Part shown: in pieces, positions 1-8,851 of the stretch
Layout: every line of letters starts with the position of its first letter
Numbering within the stretch: position 1 is the stretch's first letter
Assembly (NCBI RefSeq): GCF_028737315.1
Contig: NZ_JAQZAO010000006.1
Location: 248,001-312,000 of the forward strand
Length of the DNA: 64,000 nt
Origin: Actinomycetospora lemnae
Lineage (GTDB): Bacteria > Actinomycetota > Actinomycetes > Mycobacteriales > Pseudonocardiaceae
Direction of reading: 5' to 3'
Translations under genes and position numbers: made by a program
Notes under the pieces: model-generated
Database searches by the model: none
Told to the model about the DNA's origin: nothing
What the model saw: the letters and a program-made list of their open reading frames with translations, nothing else

Positions 1-1233
1 GGTGCGGGCGGGGAAGGTCACGGTGGTGGCCGCGCCTGCGTTGTCCAGGGTGCCGACGGTGGTGGTGGTGCCGTCGGAGAAGCTCAGGGTGCCGCCGGTG
101 ACTTGGTCGGCGGGGTTGGGTCGGTCGTGGAGGACGACGCGGTCGATGGTGACCGGGGTGGGCCAGGTCAGCTCCAGCCACGCTCCGGCGCCCTCACCCG
201 CGCTCGCCCATTCCTTGGTGTAGTCGCCGGGGTAGCCGTCGACGACGCCGTCGACCGCGCGCACGGCGATCTGCCCATCACGAGTGTTCTCCGACGACGC
301 GTTCGCCGTCGCCAATCCGGCCACATTCCCGTTCTCGGGTGGGTTGGTGCTGTCGGACACCTCGTACTGGCGCGGCCACCACTTCTCCTCGGGACGCCCG
401 GCGCACGCAGCGATGCTCCCGCACGTCTTCGAGTCGAAAGCGGCATAGGTCGTGAAGATTCGCGTCTTGGCGTCCAGGTCGGCGCCGGTGACATTCTCCG
501 GCCGGCTCGCGATGGGGTAGCCCACATACCCGGTGAACGTGTGCTGCTGCGCGACGCGCTCCTGGGCGGCCTCGGCGAGGTAGCCGACTGTGTGGTGGTC
601 ACTGTGGTCGCCGTCACCGTACGAGCCGGCGTAGTCGAGGGTCTTGACGTCGGTGGCGCCGGCGGTCTCCATCAGTGCGGCGAGGGTGGCCACCAGCTGG
701 TCCTGGGTGTAGGTCGCCGACCCGTTGACGGCACGAATGCTCGAGATCGCGCCGGTGTAGAGCTTCTGGAGGCTCTGAAAGCCGTAGCGGGACCCTCCGG
801 CGCCATCTAGCCCCCCGTCGGGAAGGCGGAGGAAGACCAGCTCCAGGCCGGAGCGAGCGGCCAGCGATGAGGTGGCCACGCTGCGTCCAGAGACCGTCGT
901 GGTCCCGTTGGACCACGCATTGTCGACCCCGGCCATCGCGGCGTACGCGGCACGAGCGCCGGACTCGCGCGACTGCCAGTACGCGGTGCCCTCGTTCGCG
1001 TCGCCTGCGGTGACGACGACGGTGGTGACACACCGTTCGCTCTGGACGTCGTGGATCAGGTCCGGGCTCTGGAACAGCAGGTCGTCGTCGGGATGGGCGA
1101 TGACGTTGACGACGGAGCCGGCCGGGCAGTCCACGGCTCGCGCGGCGCCCACCAGGGGCCCGAGTAGCGCGAGCACGAGGATGCCGACACCCGCGACTGC
1201 GTACAGCGCAGCACGCGGCGCGCGACGTCTCAT
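1..1233 (-). CDS. Secreted PIG-L family deacetylase, C-terminus cut by window edge
   Basis: The frame is open from an ATG at 1233, preceded by a strong GGAGGAGGT ribosome site, to base 1, so at least 411 residues are present and the C-terminus lies outside. Residues 1-33 form a signal peptide. The zinc-binding AHPDD motif is at residues 46-50 and the second metal motif HSDHH at 210-214, the signature of PIG-L/LmbE N-acetyl-sugar deacetylases. After about residue 300 there is a beta-rich region resembling a galactose-binding-like domain (WLELTWP, VTIDRVVLHDR). It likely de-N-acetylates a secreted glycan. The neighbouring exopolysaccharide genes support this, but the substrate is unknown. Confidence 0.9.
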   Translation of the reverse strand, partial: MRRRAPRAALYAVAGVGILVLALLGPLVGAARAVDCPAGSVVNVIAHPDDDLLFQSPDLIHDVQSERCVTTVVVTAGDANEGTAYWQSRESGARAAYAAMAGVDNAWSNGTTTVSGRSVATSSLAARSGLELVFLRLPDGGLDGAGGSRYGFQSLQKLYTGAISSIRAVNGSATYTQDQLVATLAALMETAGATDVKTLDYAGSYGDGDHSDHHTVGYLAEAAQERVAQQHTFTGYVGYPIASRPENVTGADLDAKTRIFTTYAAFDSKTCGSIAACAGRPEEKWWPRQYEVSDSTNPPENGNVAGLATANASSENTRDGQIAVRAVDGVVDGYPGDYTKEWASAGEGAGAWLELTWPTPVTIDRVVLHDRPNPADQVTGGTLSFSDGTTTTVGTLDNAGAATTVTFPART

Positions 1234-1549
1234 CGGCCGGACCTCCTCCAGAAATGTTCGACGGGTCATCGGCGTGAAGGCGCAGAACGTTATCACCGAG
1301 CGGCATACCTAAAAGTGATGAGAAGATGGTCGACGCTCCGTGCGCACACCATCACCGTCACGATCTCGCTTTCCGGAAGGGCTCGGGCTACGGTGATCCC
1401 GCCAATTCTCAGGTGGTCGACGGCGGGGCGGCGCCGACAATGCCGCGGACGACACCGGGCAGGTCGTGCGACACGCGGGGTCGCAAGGGGGAACAAGTCT
1501 TGATGTCCGACGACGCGCGTGCCAGCGCGCCTCTACGGGGTGTGTTCCC
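1234..1549. promoter_or_regulatory. Divergent intergenic region with minus-strand -10 box
   Basis: This 316-bp stretch separates the PIG-L gene from the membrane-protein pair. The AT-richest part (about 1286-1330) contains TAGGTAT read on the minus strand (1311-1305), a good actinobacterial -10 box that would give the PIG-L gene a leader of about 66 nt. Short open frames here show no recognisable protein. I see no terminator or RNA gene. Confidence 0.4.
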
Positions 1550-2014
1550 GTGATCGCGGCCTGGCTCTTCATCGACGTCCTGCTGGCCGGCGTCCTCGCC
1601 GCGCGGGTGCGGTGGCTGATGCGACGGCGCCTCGCGTCCACCGAGGCCCGCCCCGGTGATCGGCGGCGTGCAGCTGTCCTGCTCGGGCTCGCGGGTCTCG
1701 CGACCTGCGCGCCCGTCCTGGCGGTCACGCCGGCGGCTCCTCTCGTGGCGGTCGCGCTCCTCGTCGCCCCGGGCGCGGCCCTGGTGGCCTTCCGGCCCGG
1801 TGCCGACCTGCTCGACGACGTGGTGGTCGGCGTTGGGATCAGCGTCGCGGTCCTCGTGCTCGGCGGGGTCACGATGCTGGCTCTCGGGACGTGGAACGCC
1901 GAGATGTTCCTGGGCGTCCTCGCGTTCGTCGCCGTGCCGGCACTCGTGTGGCGCGGTGCGGCCCTTCTGCTGACCGGTCCCGGCACCGCGGACCGTTCGG
2001 GGGCGACGGCGTGA
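1550..2014 (+). CDS. Small polytopic membrane protein, unknown
   Basis: I place the start at GTG 1550 (VIAAWLFIDVL), which opens directly into the first membrane segment; upstream in-frame codons are Arg-rich and read like non-coding sequence. The 154-residue product has about four hydrophobic segments (residues ~2-16, 40-60, 62-80, 90-135). Its stop overlaps the GTG of the next gene by GTGA, so the two are translationally coupled and probably work together in the polysaccharide locus. I do not recognise a family. Confidence 0.65.
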   Translation: MIAAWLFIDVLLAGVLAARVRWLMRRRLASTEARPGDRRRAAVLLGLAGLATCAPVLAVTPAAPLVAVALLVAPGAALVAFRPGADLLDDVVVGVGISVAVLVLGGVTMLALGTWNAEMFLGVLAFVAVPALVWRGAALLLTGPGTADRSGATA

Positions 2015-3897
2015 CGAGCCTCATCCGGATGCGGGACGTCACCGCTGAACGGACGGCCGGGGATCGGGACGAGAATCTCAGCCCCGTCACGCCGTTCGGT
2101 CTCGACCCCGGGCGATCCCAATTGGTCCTCGTGGGCCTCGGGCTCGTGCTCTGGCTAATCTCCTTGACCCGGATCGACCTCCGGGGATTGGACGACCTGG
2201 GGCTCGTCTCCGTCCTCCCAGTCACATTCTTCGGTGCGCTGGCGCTGATCGCCACGGCGTTCGCGATCGGCCTCGCGGCGAACTCACGTCGGCGGCTGCT
2301 CGACCTGCACGTCCTGGCCCTGGTCGTCGTGCTCCATGCCACGTCGGCGTTCCTGTTCACGGCGCCCAAGTTCGGTTATGTCTACAAGCACCTCGCAGTG
2401 ATCGACTTTATCCAGCAGTACGGGGTGGTCTACCGCGAAATCGACATCTATCAGAACTGGCCGGGCTTCTTCGCCGCGGCGGCGGTGCTGGCCGACCGGA
2501 CCGGTGTCGACGCCCTGGCCTTCGCGAACTGGGCTCAGCCCTTCTTCGCCCTCGTGGCCGTCCTCGCTCTCCGCTACGTCTTCGGGGGTCTCACGAGAGA
2601 CCACCGCCGGATCGCCGCCGGTCTGTGGGTGTTCGTGCTCGGCGCCTGGCTGCTCCCCACATACCTGTCTCCCCAGTCGATGGGCTACGTGCTCACACTG
2701 CTGGTCTTCGGTGTCGTTCTGCGACACCTGCGTCCTGAGTCGCGATCCGCACAGCCGTCGGGCCTCCCGCTGGCGGTGCCCGCGGCGATCGGGTCATGGT
2801 GGACGCCGCGGGGTCTGCTCGCGACGCTCCGCTCCGTCCCCCGCGACGAGCCGCAGGGTGACGCGCGACCGTTCCCTCGGGTCGTCGCGATCGTGGTTGT
2901 GCTCGCGCTGTCAGCGGCCGTCGTGGTCAGCCACCAGCTCAGCCCGTTCTTCCTCGTCCTGGGCCTGGCCGTCATGGTCGTAGTCCGACGCTGCGACGTG
3001 CGATGGCTGCCCGTGGCCGTCCTGGTGATGACGGTGATCCAGGTCTGGCTGTCGTGGGACTACGTCTCGACGCACCAGACCGTTGTGAGCTTTGATCTCT
3101 GGAACAACGTGCGGGGGGCGCAGTCCGGGAGCCCGAGCGCCGGGTCGGTGGGCCACCAGCTCGTCGGCACCACGGCCCGGGTGGTCAGCCTGCTGCTCGT
3201 GGTCGCCGCGGGAGTTGGGTGGTGGCGTGCCCGCCTCCGAGAGGCCTGGATCCTCGTCCTGGCCCTGACGCCCGTCCTCCTGGTACTGGTCCAGGGCTAC
3301 GGTGGAGAAGGCATTTATCGCATCTTCAGCTTCATGTGCCCGTGGCTGGCGTTCCTGGCAGGCGGGCTCCTGCTCGCACCGGCGGCCGGGTTGCGGCGCC
3401 TGGTGGTCGTCGCCGGTACGAGCATGGTGGCGCTGTTGCTGCTCCTCGTCGCCGCGTTCGGGCTGGACCGGGTGAACGCCATCCAGCCGGAGGAGGTCGC
3501 CGCAGGTCGGTGGTTCGAGACCTACGCTCCGCCCGGAAGCGCGCTCACCCTCCTGAGCTCCAACTTCCCTGCGCCCCAGTCGGCCCGCTACACGCTCTAC
3601 TACTCTGGCGGGGCGCAATGGGGCGCCGAGATCACGAGCAATCCGATGTTCGTCGGACGACGCCTCGGCCCGACCGAGGTCACGGAGATCGTGCAGTCGC
3701 TCAACGCGCTCCGGCAGCCGGGCCAGCACGTCTACCTCGCGTTGGGCCCGAGTCAGGTCGCCTTCGCGGAGAGCTACGGGTATGCCCCCGAAGGGTCTCT
3801 GACGCCGCTTTCCGCCCTGCTCATCGCGGACCCGCGCCTCCAGGTGGTGTTCCACGACGGCGACGCCTGGATCCTCGAGGTCGGGCCGAGCACATGA
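2011..3897 (+). CDS. Large integral membrane protein, possible GT-C glycosyltransferase
   Basis: This 628-residue protein starts at GTG 2011, overlapping the preceding stop. It has roughly 12-13 membrane helices and a soluble C-terminal domain of about 120 residues (from ~510). The extracytoplasmic loop around residues 120-155 (YKHLAVIDFIQ, DIYQNWPGFF) resembles the acidic, aromatic first loop of GT-C transferases that use polyprenyl-phosphate sugars, but I see no decisive DxD/ExD motif. Position next to flippase, GT14 and acetyltransferase genes suggests a role in assembling a surface polysaccharide. A polymerase or ligase function is equally possible. Confidence 0.6.
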   Translation: MTSLIRMRDVTAERTAGDRDENLSPVTPFGLDPGRSQLVLVGLGLVLWLISLTRIDLRGLDDLGLVSVLPVTFFGALALIATAFAIGLAANSRRRLLDLHVLALVVVLHATSAFLFTAPKFGYVYKHLAVIDFIQQYGVVYREIDIYQNWPGFFAAAAVLADRTGVDALAFANWAQPFFALVAVLALRYVFGGLTRDHRRIAAGLWVFVLGAWLLPTYLSPQSMGYVLTLLVFGVVLRHLRPESRSAQPSGLPLAVPAAIGSWWTPRGLLATLRSVPRDEPQGDARPFPRVVAIVVVLALSAAVVVSHQLSPFFLVLGLAVMVVVRRCDVRWLPVAVLVMTVIQVWLSWDYVSTHQTVVSFDLWNNVRGAQSGSPSAGSVGHQLVGTTARVVSLLLVVAAGVGWWRARLREAWILVLALTPVLLVLVQGYGGEGIYRIFSFMCPWLAFLAGGLLLAPAAGLRRLVVVAGTSMVALLLLLVAAFGLDRVNAIQPEEVAAGRWFETYAPPGSALTLLSSNFPAPQSARYTLYYSGGAQWGAEITSNPMFVGRRLGPTEVTEIVQSLNALRQPGQHVYLALGPSQVAFAESYGYAPEGSLTPLSALLIADPRLQVVFHDGDAWILEVGPST

Positions 3898-3905
3898 CCA
3901 GGCCG

Positions 3906-4667
3906 TCAGGACCGGGAGCGGACGCGGACCCAGTCCACGTGCATGGCCGACGGCGCCGGCTCGGGGTTGATCTCCGGGAACCAGTCGAGCTGGATCGCCT
4001 GGTGCATCGGCTTCCGCGGGGAGCGCGAGGCATCGCGATCCTCGAACACGAGGCGCCCGTCGATGAAGGCGCGCACTCCCGAAGCGGTCCACTCCACGGC
4101 ATAGACGTGCCAAGTGGTGATGTCGAGCGGGGTCGCCGACCGGACCCATGTGTTGGTCTCGCCGCCCGACAGGTAGTTGACCTGGGCCTCGTCGCCGTCG
4201 GCGCTCATCTCGGCGTAGTCGATCTCACCGCCGCCGGGCCAGTTGTTGTCGTCCGGCCACAGGAGGAGGACGGGGTGGTATCCCTGGTCCCCTCCGGTCT
4301 CGACCCGCATCCGGGCCTCCCACCGGCCGTAGAGCTGCCCGGGCCAGAGGGCGAGGCCGCCGGTCGTGCCCGACGAGTCGCCGCGGATGGTGAGAACTCC
4401 ATCGCGCACCTCGATCTGCCCCGGGCTGCGGATGCCGTTGCCGTCGTGTCCGGCGCCGTCGTAGACGAGCCAGCGAGCCGTGTCGAGCGTCGGGCCGTCG
4501 AATTCGTCGCCCTGGATGACCGGGCCCCAGCCATGGGGCTCGCCATCGGCCACGTCCTCGGGCCCGTCGAGCATCCAGGTCGCGGCCGTGAGCGTGAGCG
4601 TGAGCGTCAGGACCGCGGCGAGGACGAGTACGCCGCGGGGGAGCCGCAACGGAGATCGGCCACGCAT
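3906..4667 (-). CDS. Secreted glycoside hydrolase family 16
   Basis: The 253-residue product starts at ATG 4667 behind a GGAGGAG ribosome site, and residues 13-31 form an unusual LTLTLTLT signal segment encoded by a three-fold GTGAGC repeat. The GH16 catalytic signature is present as GGEIDYAEM: E148 (nucleophile), D150, E153 (acid/base). The C-terminal jelly-roll strands (WHVYAVEWTASGVRAFIDG) fit laminarinase/lichenase-type enzymes. It should cleave a beta-glucan or galactan outside the membrane and may trim the polymer made by the surrounding locus. It is convergent with the membrane-protein gene, with only 8 bp between stops. Confidence 0.9.
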   Translation of the reverse strand: MRGRSPLRLPRGVLVLAAVLTLTLTLTAATWMLDGPEDVADGEPHGWGPVIQGDEFDGPTLDTARWLVYDGAGHDGNGIRSPGQIEVRDGVLTIRGDSSGTTGGLALWPGQLYGRWEARMRVETGGDQGYHPVLLLWPDDNNWPGGGEIDYAEMSADGDEAQVNYLSGGETNTWVRSATPLDITTWHVYAVEWTASGVRAFIDGRLVFEDRDASRSPRKPMHQAIQLDWFPEINPEPAPSAMHVDWVRVRSRS

Positions 4668-4779
4668 GGTGATCTCCTCCAACGCTCCCGCAAACGTGTG
4701 CGATCGAGTTTACGACTCGTCCACATCTTCCGAGCGCTCCGGGCAACCGAGCGTCTTGACCCGTCGAGGAGGGCTGATC

Positions 4780-5379
4780 GTGAAGAGAAGTGAGAAGGTC
4801 GCGGGGGTCCTGCGGATGCTGCGCGAGGACGGTGCCTGGACCGTCACCTACGGTCTCAGGTTCCTGGTGCTCAACAACATCGCCGGCAGTGTCCTCGTTC
4901 CGCGAGCGGCGCGCATGGCCCTGTACCGACTGATGGGGCTGGACGTACGCACCCCGGACATCGCGAGTGGTGCCACGATCATCGGGCGGGCACCGTTGCG
5001 GATCGGGCCAGGTACCTATGTCAATCGCCGTGCCTACATCGAGTTGGTCGCGCCCGTGACGCTCGGTGAGAGCGTCGGGCTCGGGATCGACGTGATGCTG
5101 GTGACCAGCGACCACCCGATCCTTGAGGACGGGACGTTCATGCGTTCGGCCATGGGCAGGTCGATCCTGATCGGGGACCGGTGCTGGATCTCGTCACGGG
5201 CCGTCGTGCTCCCCGGGGTCACGATCGGCGACGATGTCATCGTCGCGGCGGGCGCGGTCGTCACGCGGGACTGTGCACCGCGCGGGGTCTACGCCGGTGT
5301 GCCCGCCCGCCGCATCAAGGAGCGCGAGATCGCGTCCGAGACGCCAGAGGGCGGTCGCACCGTCTTGGCAGGGAGCTGA
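4780..5379 (+). CDS. Left-handed beta-helix (hexapeptide) acyltransferase
   Basis: The start is GTG 4780 after a GAGGAGGG ribosome site, giving 199 residues. Hexapeptide repeats run from about residue 65 to 185 (IGDRCWISSRAVVLPGVTIG, DDVIVAAGAVVTRD) and end with the typical VYAGVPARRIKERE cap. A WcaF/NodL-like Asp-His pair appears in TSDHPI. The family transfers acetyl or other acyl groups from CoA to sugar hydroxyls, so this enzyme probably decorates the polysaccharide. It is followed after 1 bp by the GT14 gene, as one operon. Confidence 0.9.
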   Translation: MKRSEKVAGVLRMLREDGAWTVTYGLRFLVLNNIAGSVLVPRAARMALYRLMGLDVRTPDIASGATIIGRAPLRIGPGTYVNRRAYIELVAPVTLGESVGLGIDVMLVTSDHPILEDGTFMRSAMGRSILIGDRCWISSRAVVLPGVTIGDDVIVAAGAVVTRDCAPRGVYAGVPARRIKEREIASETPEGGRTVLAGS

Positions 5380-5380
5380 G

Positions 5381-6298
5381 GTGTCCCCGCCGACAGGTGA
5401 AGTGGGCGGTCCCGTCCCGGACCTCGCGTGTGTCGTTCTGACGCACACCGACCCCGTGCACACCCGCCGCTTGATCGAGGCCCTCGACCCGTTCCCGGTG
5501 TTCCTGCACTGCGACATTGCGACGTCGGCTTCGGCGTTCGAGGCGATGAAACGTGACCTACCCGAGCGCTGCCGCGTCCTGCCGAGGATGAACACCGGCT
5601 GGGCCAGGTGGGAGAACGTGGCGGCTGAGCTCATGGGATACCGCGTCGCTCTGGAGACGACCGACGCGACGCACGTCGCACTGCTCAGCGGCAGCGACTA
5701 CCCGCTCGCCTCCACGGACGAGATCCGCTCCCTCCTAAGCCGCCATCTCGGGCGGTCGATCACCCTCACAACACCGATGCCCATAGCGGGGTGGGGGCGG
5801 GATGGTGGGCTATCGCGTCTGCGTTACCGGCACCGCGTGTGGCGCAAGCACATGCTGCGCTTGCCCTTTCCTCGGCGGCTGCCCCGTGACGTCGTGCCGT
5901 CCGGGGGGCCGCAGCACAAGATTCTCGCGCGTGCGCACGCCCGCCAGGTGGTGGACGTCGCCGCCCGGCGACCGGACCTCGTCGCCTTCTGGCGGGACAG
6001 CTGGGTGGCCGACGAGACATTCGTCCCGTCCGTCCTGAACAGCCCGGAGCTGGTGCCCTCTTGGGCAGACGAGCACGTCGCTGAGACGCTGTGGGCGATC
6101 GGGTGGGACGGCCGGCGGCGGAAGAGCCCGCCGTGGTTGACGACCGACCACCTCGACATCCTGGGACGCGCCCGAGCGGGGGAGATCGACGACGGCGTCC
6201 CGAAGTTCTTCGCCCGCAAGTTCTCGACCGACGTCGACACGCACGTCCTCGACCTGATCGACACGGTGTTCCGCGGAACCACGGTCCCGACGTCGTGA
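5381..6298 (+). CDS. GT14 (core-2/I-branching type) glycosyltransferase
   Basis: A GTG at 5381 behind AGGGAG gives 305 residues. The N-terminal LACVVLTHTDPVHTRRLIEAL and the LLSGSDYPL motif (about residues 107-115) are hallmarks of GT14 beta-glycosyltransferases (core-2 GlcNAc-transferase / xylosyltransferase type), which lack a DxD. The conserved second half includes FWRDSWVADETFV, where the acidic residue is the expected base. It is cytoplasmic, has no signal peptide, and probably adds a beta-linked branch sugar. The stop overlaps the flippase start (GTGA). Confidence 0.8.
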   Translation: MSPPTGEVGGPVPDLACVVLTHTDPVHTRRLIEALDPFPVFLHCDIATSASAFEAMKRDLPERCRVLPRMNTGWARWENVAAELMGYRVALETTDATHVALLSGSDYPLASTDEIRSLLSRHLGRSITLTTPMPIAGWGRDGGLSRLRYRHRVWRKHMLRLPFPRRLPRDVVPSGGPQHKILARAHARQVVDVAARRPDLVAFWRDSWVADETFVPSVLNSPELVPSWADEHVAETLWAIGWDGRRRKSPPWLTTDHLDILGRARAGEIDDGVPKFFARKFSTDVDTHVLDLIDTVFRGTTVPTS

Positions 6299-7782
6299 CC
6301 GGGTCGGCCACGACCGCGAGTTCGGGTTCTGCGGCGGGACGGGCTCCTGCGGGTTCCGGTCTCTTCGGGCGCGGCCTGCTGTACGTGGTGGTCTGGTGCC
6401 TACAGGTTGTCGGGTCGACCCTTGTCTCCCCGGTGCTCGCGCACCTCCTTGGTCCCTCGGATTTCGGTGAGCTGTCATCCGCCATCGCCCTGCACCAGGT
6501 GCTGGTCATCGTCGCCGGCCTCGGCATCGATCAGGCCCTCGTACAGCAGCGGGCCGAGGACGGCGACGACCGGTCGGCCCGAAGACTGATCACGATCGGT
6601 ACGGCGTTCGCCCTGCTCATGACGAGTGTCGCCGCTGTGACAGCCCCGGTGTGGAGCACCTTCCTGGGGTTTGCCGGGGTCTCGAGCCTGCTCGTCGCGA
6701 CCCTCCTCTGGACCGTTCCCGCCGTCGCCGGTCAGATGATGCTGGCGCTACTGCTGAGCCAGGACCGCTTCCGACCTTTCGCGTTGGTGAGCCTGGTGGC
6801 TGCGGTTGGCGGGCAGGTCGTCGGGATCGGGCTCCTGGTCGGGCTCGCGCGGGACGCCGGCGTCTACGCCTGGGGCGGCGTCGTGAGCCAGTTCGCGGCG
6901 ATGGCCCTCGGTATCGTCCTCACCAGGCCCGCATTTCGAGGCGTCGTCGACTCGGCTCTCGTCCGAAGGACGCTCGCTCTCGGGCTCCCACTGACGTTGA
7001 GCATGCTGTCGATGTTCGTGCTCAACATGGGCGATCGCGTCGTCATCCAGCGCATCCTCGGCCCGGCGGAGGTCGGGCGCTACCAGGTCGCTTACATCGT
7101 CGGCTACGTCGTGGTGATGCTCGTCGGGTTCACCAGTCAGGCATGGAGCCCCCGCATCGCGGGCATCGCCGACCGGGCACGCCGATGGGCTCTGCTGGGG
7201 CGTGCCCGCGACGAACTCTACGTCCTGCTCGCGCCGGTGATCCTGGGCGTCACCCTCGCCGCGCCCCTGCTGCTACGCATCGTGGCGCCCGAGAGCTTCC
7301 GGCCCGAGGGCCTCGTGGTGGTGGTCTTCCTCGTCGCGCTGTCGGCGTATCCGTTCGCTGCGAGCGGCGCGAGCGGTAGAGCCCTCGTCACCGAACGCCG
7401 CACGCGGCCGATCGCGGTCCTGACTGGGGTGGCCGCCGTCCTCAACATCGCGATCAACATCGCACTCCTGGACCGGTTCGGCATCGTCGCTGCCGCAGGC
7501 GGAACATTGGTCGCCTTCGCGATCCAGGCACTCCTCCAGCGGAGGGCCGTTCCCGGAATTGCGCCCCTGCCGCGTACGCCGTTGCCCGTGCTCCTGGGCA
7601 TTGTGGTGGTCACCGCAGTCAGCGCCGCCTCGACTCAACTGCCGCAGACACCGACCTGGAACCTGGTCAAGTTCGCCCTGGCCGTTGCCTGCGTGCCCTA
7701 CTTCGTGCTCCGCCTACGCCGCGCGCAGCGGTTGCCCGACGCCCGCGGAGCCGTCGATCCTCCGGCGGGTCCCCCGGACTGA
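6295..7782 (+). CDS. Wzx-type polysaccharide flippase (MOP superfamily)
   Basis: The 495-residue product starts at GTG 6295, overlapping the GT14 stop. It has about 12-14 membrane helices from residue 24 onward and the family pattern of an early amphipathic segment (LAHLLGPSDFGELSSAIA) and mid-protein LNMGDRVVIQRILGPAEVGRYQVAY. These are typical of polysaccharide_synt/MATE-like lipid-linked oligosaccharide translocases. It should flip undecaprenyl-linked repeat units made by the upstream transferases. It is convergent with the SGNH gene; the stops are 5 bp apart. Confidence 0.88.
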   Translation: MTGSATTASSGSAAGRAPAGSGLFGRGLLYVVVWCLQVVGSTLVSPVLAHLLGPSDFGELSSAIALHQVLVIVAGLGIDQALVQQRAEDGDDRSARRLITIGTAFALLMTSVAAVTAPVWSTFLGFAGVSSLLVATLLWTVPAVAGQMMLALLLSQDRFRPFALVSLVAAVGGQVVGIGLLVGLARDAGVYAWGGVVSQFAAMALGIVLTRPAFRGVVDSALVRRTLALGLPLTLSMLSMFVLNMGDRVVIQRILGPAEVGRYQVAYIVGYVVVMLVGFTSQAWSPRIAGIADRARRWALLGRARDELYVLLAPVILGVTLAAPLLLRIVAPESFRPEGLVVVVFLVALSAYPFAASGASGRALVTERRTRPIAVLTGVAAVLNIAINIALLDRFGIVAAAGGTLVAFAIQALLQRRAVPGIAPLPRTPLPVLLGIVVVTAVSAASTQLPQTPTWNLVKFALAVACVPYFVLRLRRAQRLPDARGAVDPPAGPPD

Positions 7783-7787
7783 GTCGA

Positions 7788-8480
7788 TCACCCGAGGCGG
7801 TCCGCGACTGCGGCGGCCAGCATGGCATGGCCCTCGGGCGTGGGGTGCATGCCGTCCTCCTGCATCGGCAACCGCAGGTCCAACAAGGGTATGTACCGTC
7901 GATCGGCGCGGTCAGCTGCCTCGTGGAGGATGTCGTCGATCCTCTCGGCGCCCCCGACGCGAGGCAGCGTCACCGGCCCGAGGACGACGACCTCCGGAAC
8001 GTCGGCCACAGCCTCAAGTAGCTGATCGGCGGCGGCCGCGAGCGCCGCGCTGTCCGTTTCGAGGTCGTTGAGGCTCCCCTGCACGACGATCGTGCGCGGC
8101 CCGTGGGCGAGCACCTCGGGGATGCGGTTGAGGTAGTAGGAGTCGCCGCACGGGCCACCAGACGTGAGTCCAGAGTTCCCGACGCCGTCGACGTAGGTCG
8201 TCCAATGTCGGGCGAGACCGAGCCGGGTCGCCCAACCCTCGGTGGCCGCATGCCGGAGGCCGTACCCGGCGGTGTAGGAGTCCCCCAGGACCACGACGGC
8301 CCGGTCGCCCTGGGTGACCGCGTAGGCAGGTCGCAATTCGTTGCCTTGCTCACGACTGAGCTGGCAACCGTCGGTGCTCCGGACGTCTGCCGGCCTCGTA
8401 CACGAGGTGCTCCCGGCCAGGAGGACGAGCGTCACGAGAGTGGCGGTCAACCAGGAGCGATGACGTCCCCCACACGACAT
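7788..8480 (-). CDS. SGNH/GDSL hydrolase lipoprotein
   Basis: The 230-residue protein has a lipoprotein signal ending in LLAGSTSC, so it should be anchored outside the membrane. Block I is VVLGDSYTAGYG with the catalytic Ser, and block V is EDGMHPTPEGH with the catalytic Asp-x-x-His. Block III is GSLNDLE with Asn. These esterases remove acetyl or acyl groups from glycans or lipids. Lying back to back with the flippase operon, it could deacetylate the polymer that the acetyltransferase at 4780 modifies. The start is ATG 8480. Confidence 0.85.
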   Translation of the reverse strand: MSCGGRHRSWLTATLVTLVLLAGSTSCTRPADVRSTDGCQLSREQGNELRPAYAVTQGDRAVVVLGDSYTAGYGLRHAATEGWATRLGLARHWTTYVDGVGNSGLTSGGPCGDSYYLNRIPEVLAHGPRTIVVQGSLNDLETDSAALAAAADQLLEAVADVPEVVVLGPVTLPRVGGAERIDDILHEAADRADRRYIPLLDLRLPMQEDGMHPTPEGHAMLAAAVADRLG

Positions 8481-8650
8481 CTGCCCAGCTTTGCACGCTC
8501 AGCAGAGCCGGCTCCTGCTCCTCGCGTCGCGCGGGCAGCCGGGGCGCCCAGTGCTGCCGGTGGTCGACTGCCCCGCGCACGGCCGCTCGCGCCCGATCAA
8601 CCGCCGCGATCAGAACTCCGTTGGCCCGCAGCCTAATGGGAGCGCACCGG

Positions 8651-8830
8651 CCGTCGTGCGGTTCGCTGGTGTCCGAGCCGCCGGTGGGGTGAGCACTGCA
8701 GGGGCCAGGCCTTTGAGGTCTAGGGCTAGATCGTGCCCCTCGTCGGTGGGCGAGGAGTTCGTAGGGGCTGGTGGGATGTCGTGCCCGGCCGACGCGCCGT
8801 GAGCACTGATCCATTAGGTCGCACCCGTTC
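8651..8830 (+). ncRNA. Bridge RNA (guide RNA) of the IS110 element
   Basis: The RNA ends are approximate. Three parts can be seen. (1) A 5' stem-loop at 8658-8681: GCGGTTCG pairs with CGAGCCGC around an 8-nt loop. (2) A target loop closed by AGGGGC (8700-8705) and GCCCCT (8735-8740), containing GGGCTAG (8723-8729), complementary to core plus right flank CTAGCCC at 10124-10130; AGGCCT (8707-8712) is a weak left-target guide. (3) A donor loop with GTGGGATGTC (8771-8780), identical to the right end at 10115-10124, and CCATTAGG (8811-8818), complementary to the left end at 8632-8639. The order matches IS110-group bridge RNAs. Confidence 0.75.
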
Positions 8831-8851
8831 TCCTCCAGACTCACCGGATCG

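Noticed and set aside
8103-8636. Open frame on + strand across the SGNH gene start and the IS left flank
   Set aside because: No domain, antisense to the lipoprotein gene, and it ends at the IS boundary by chance.
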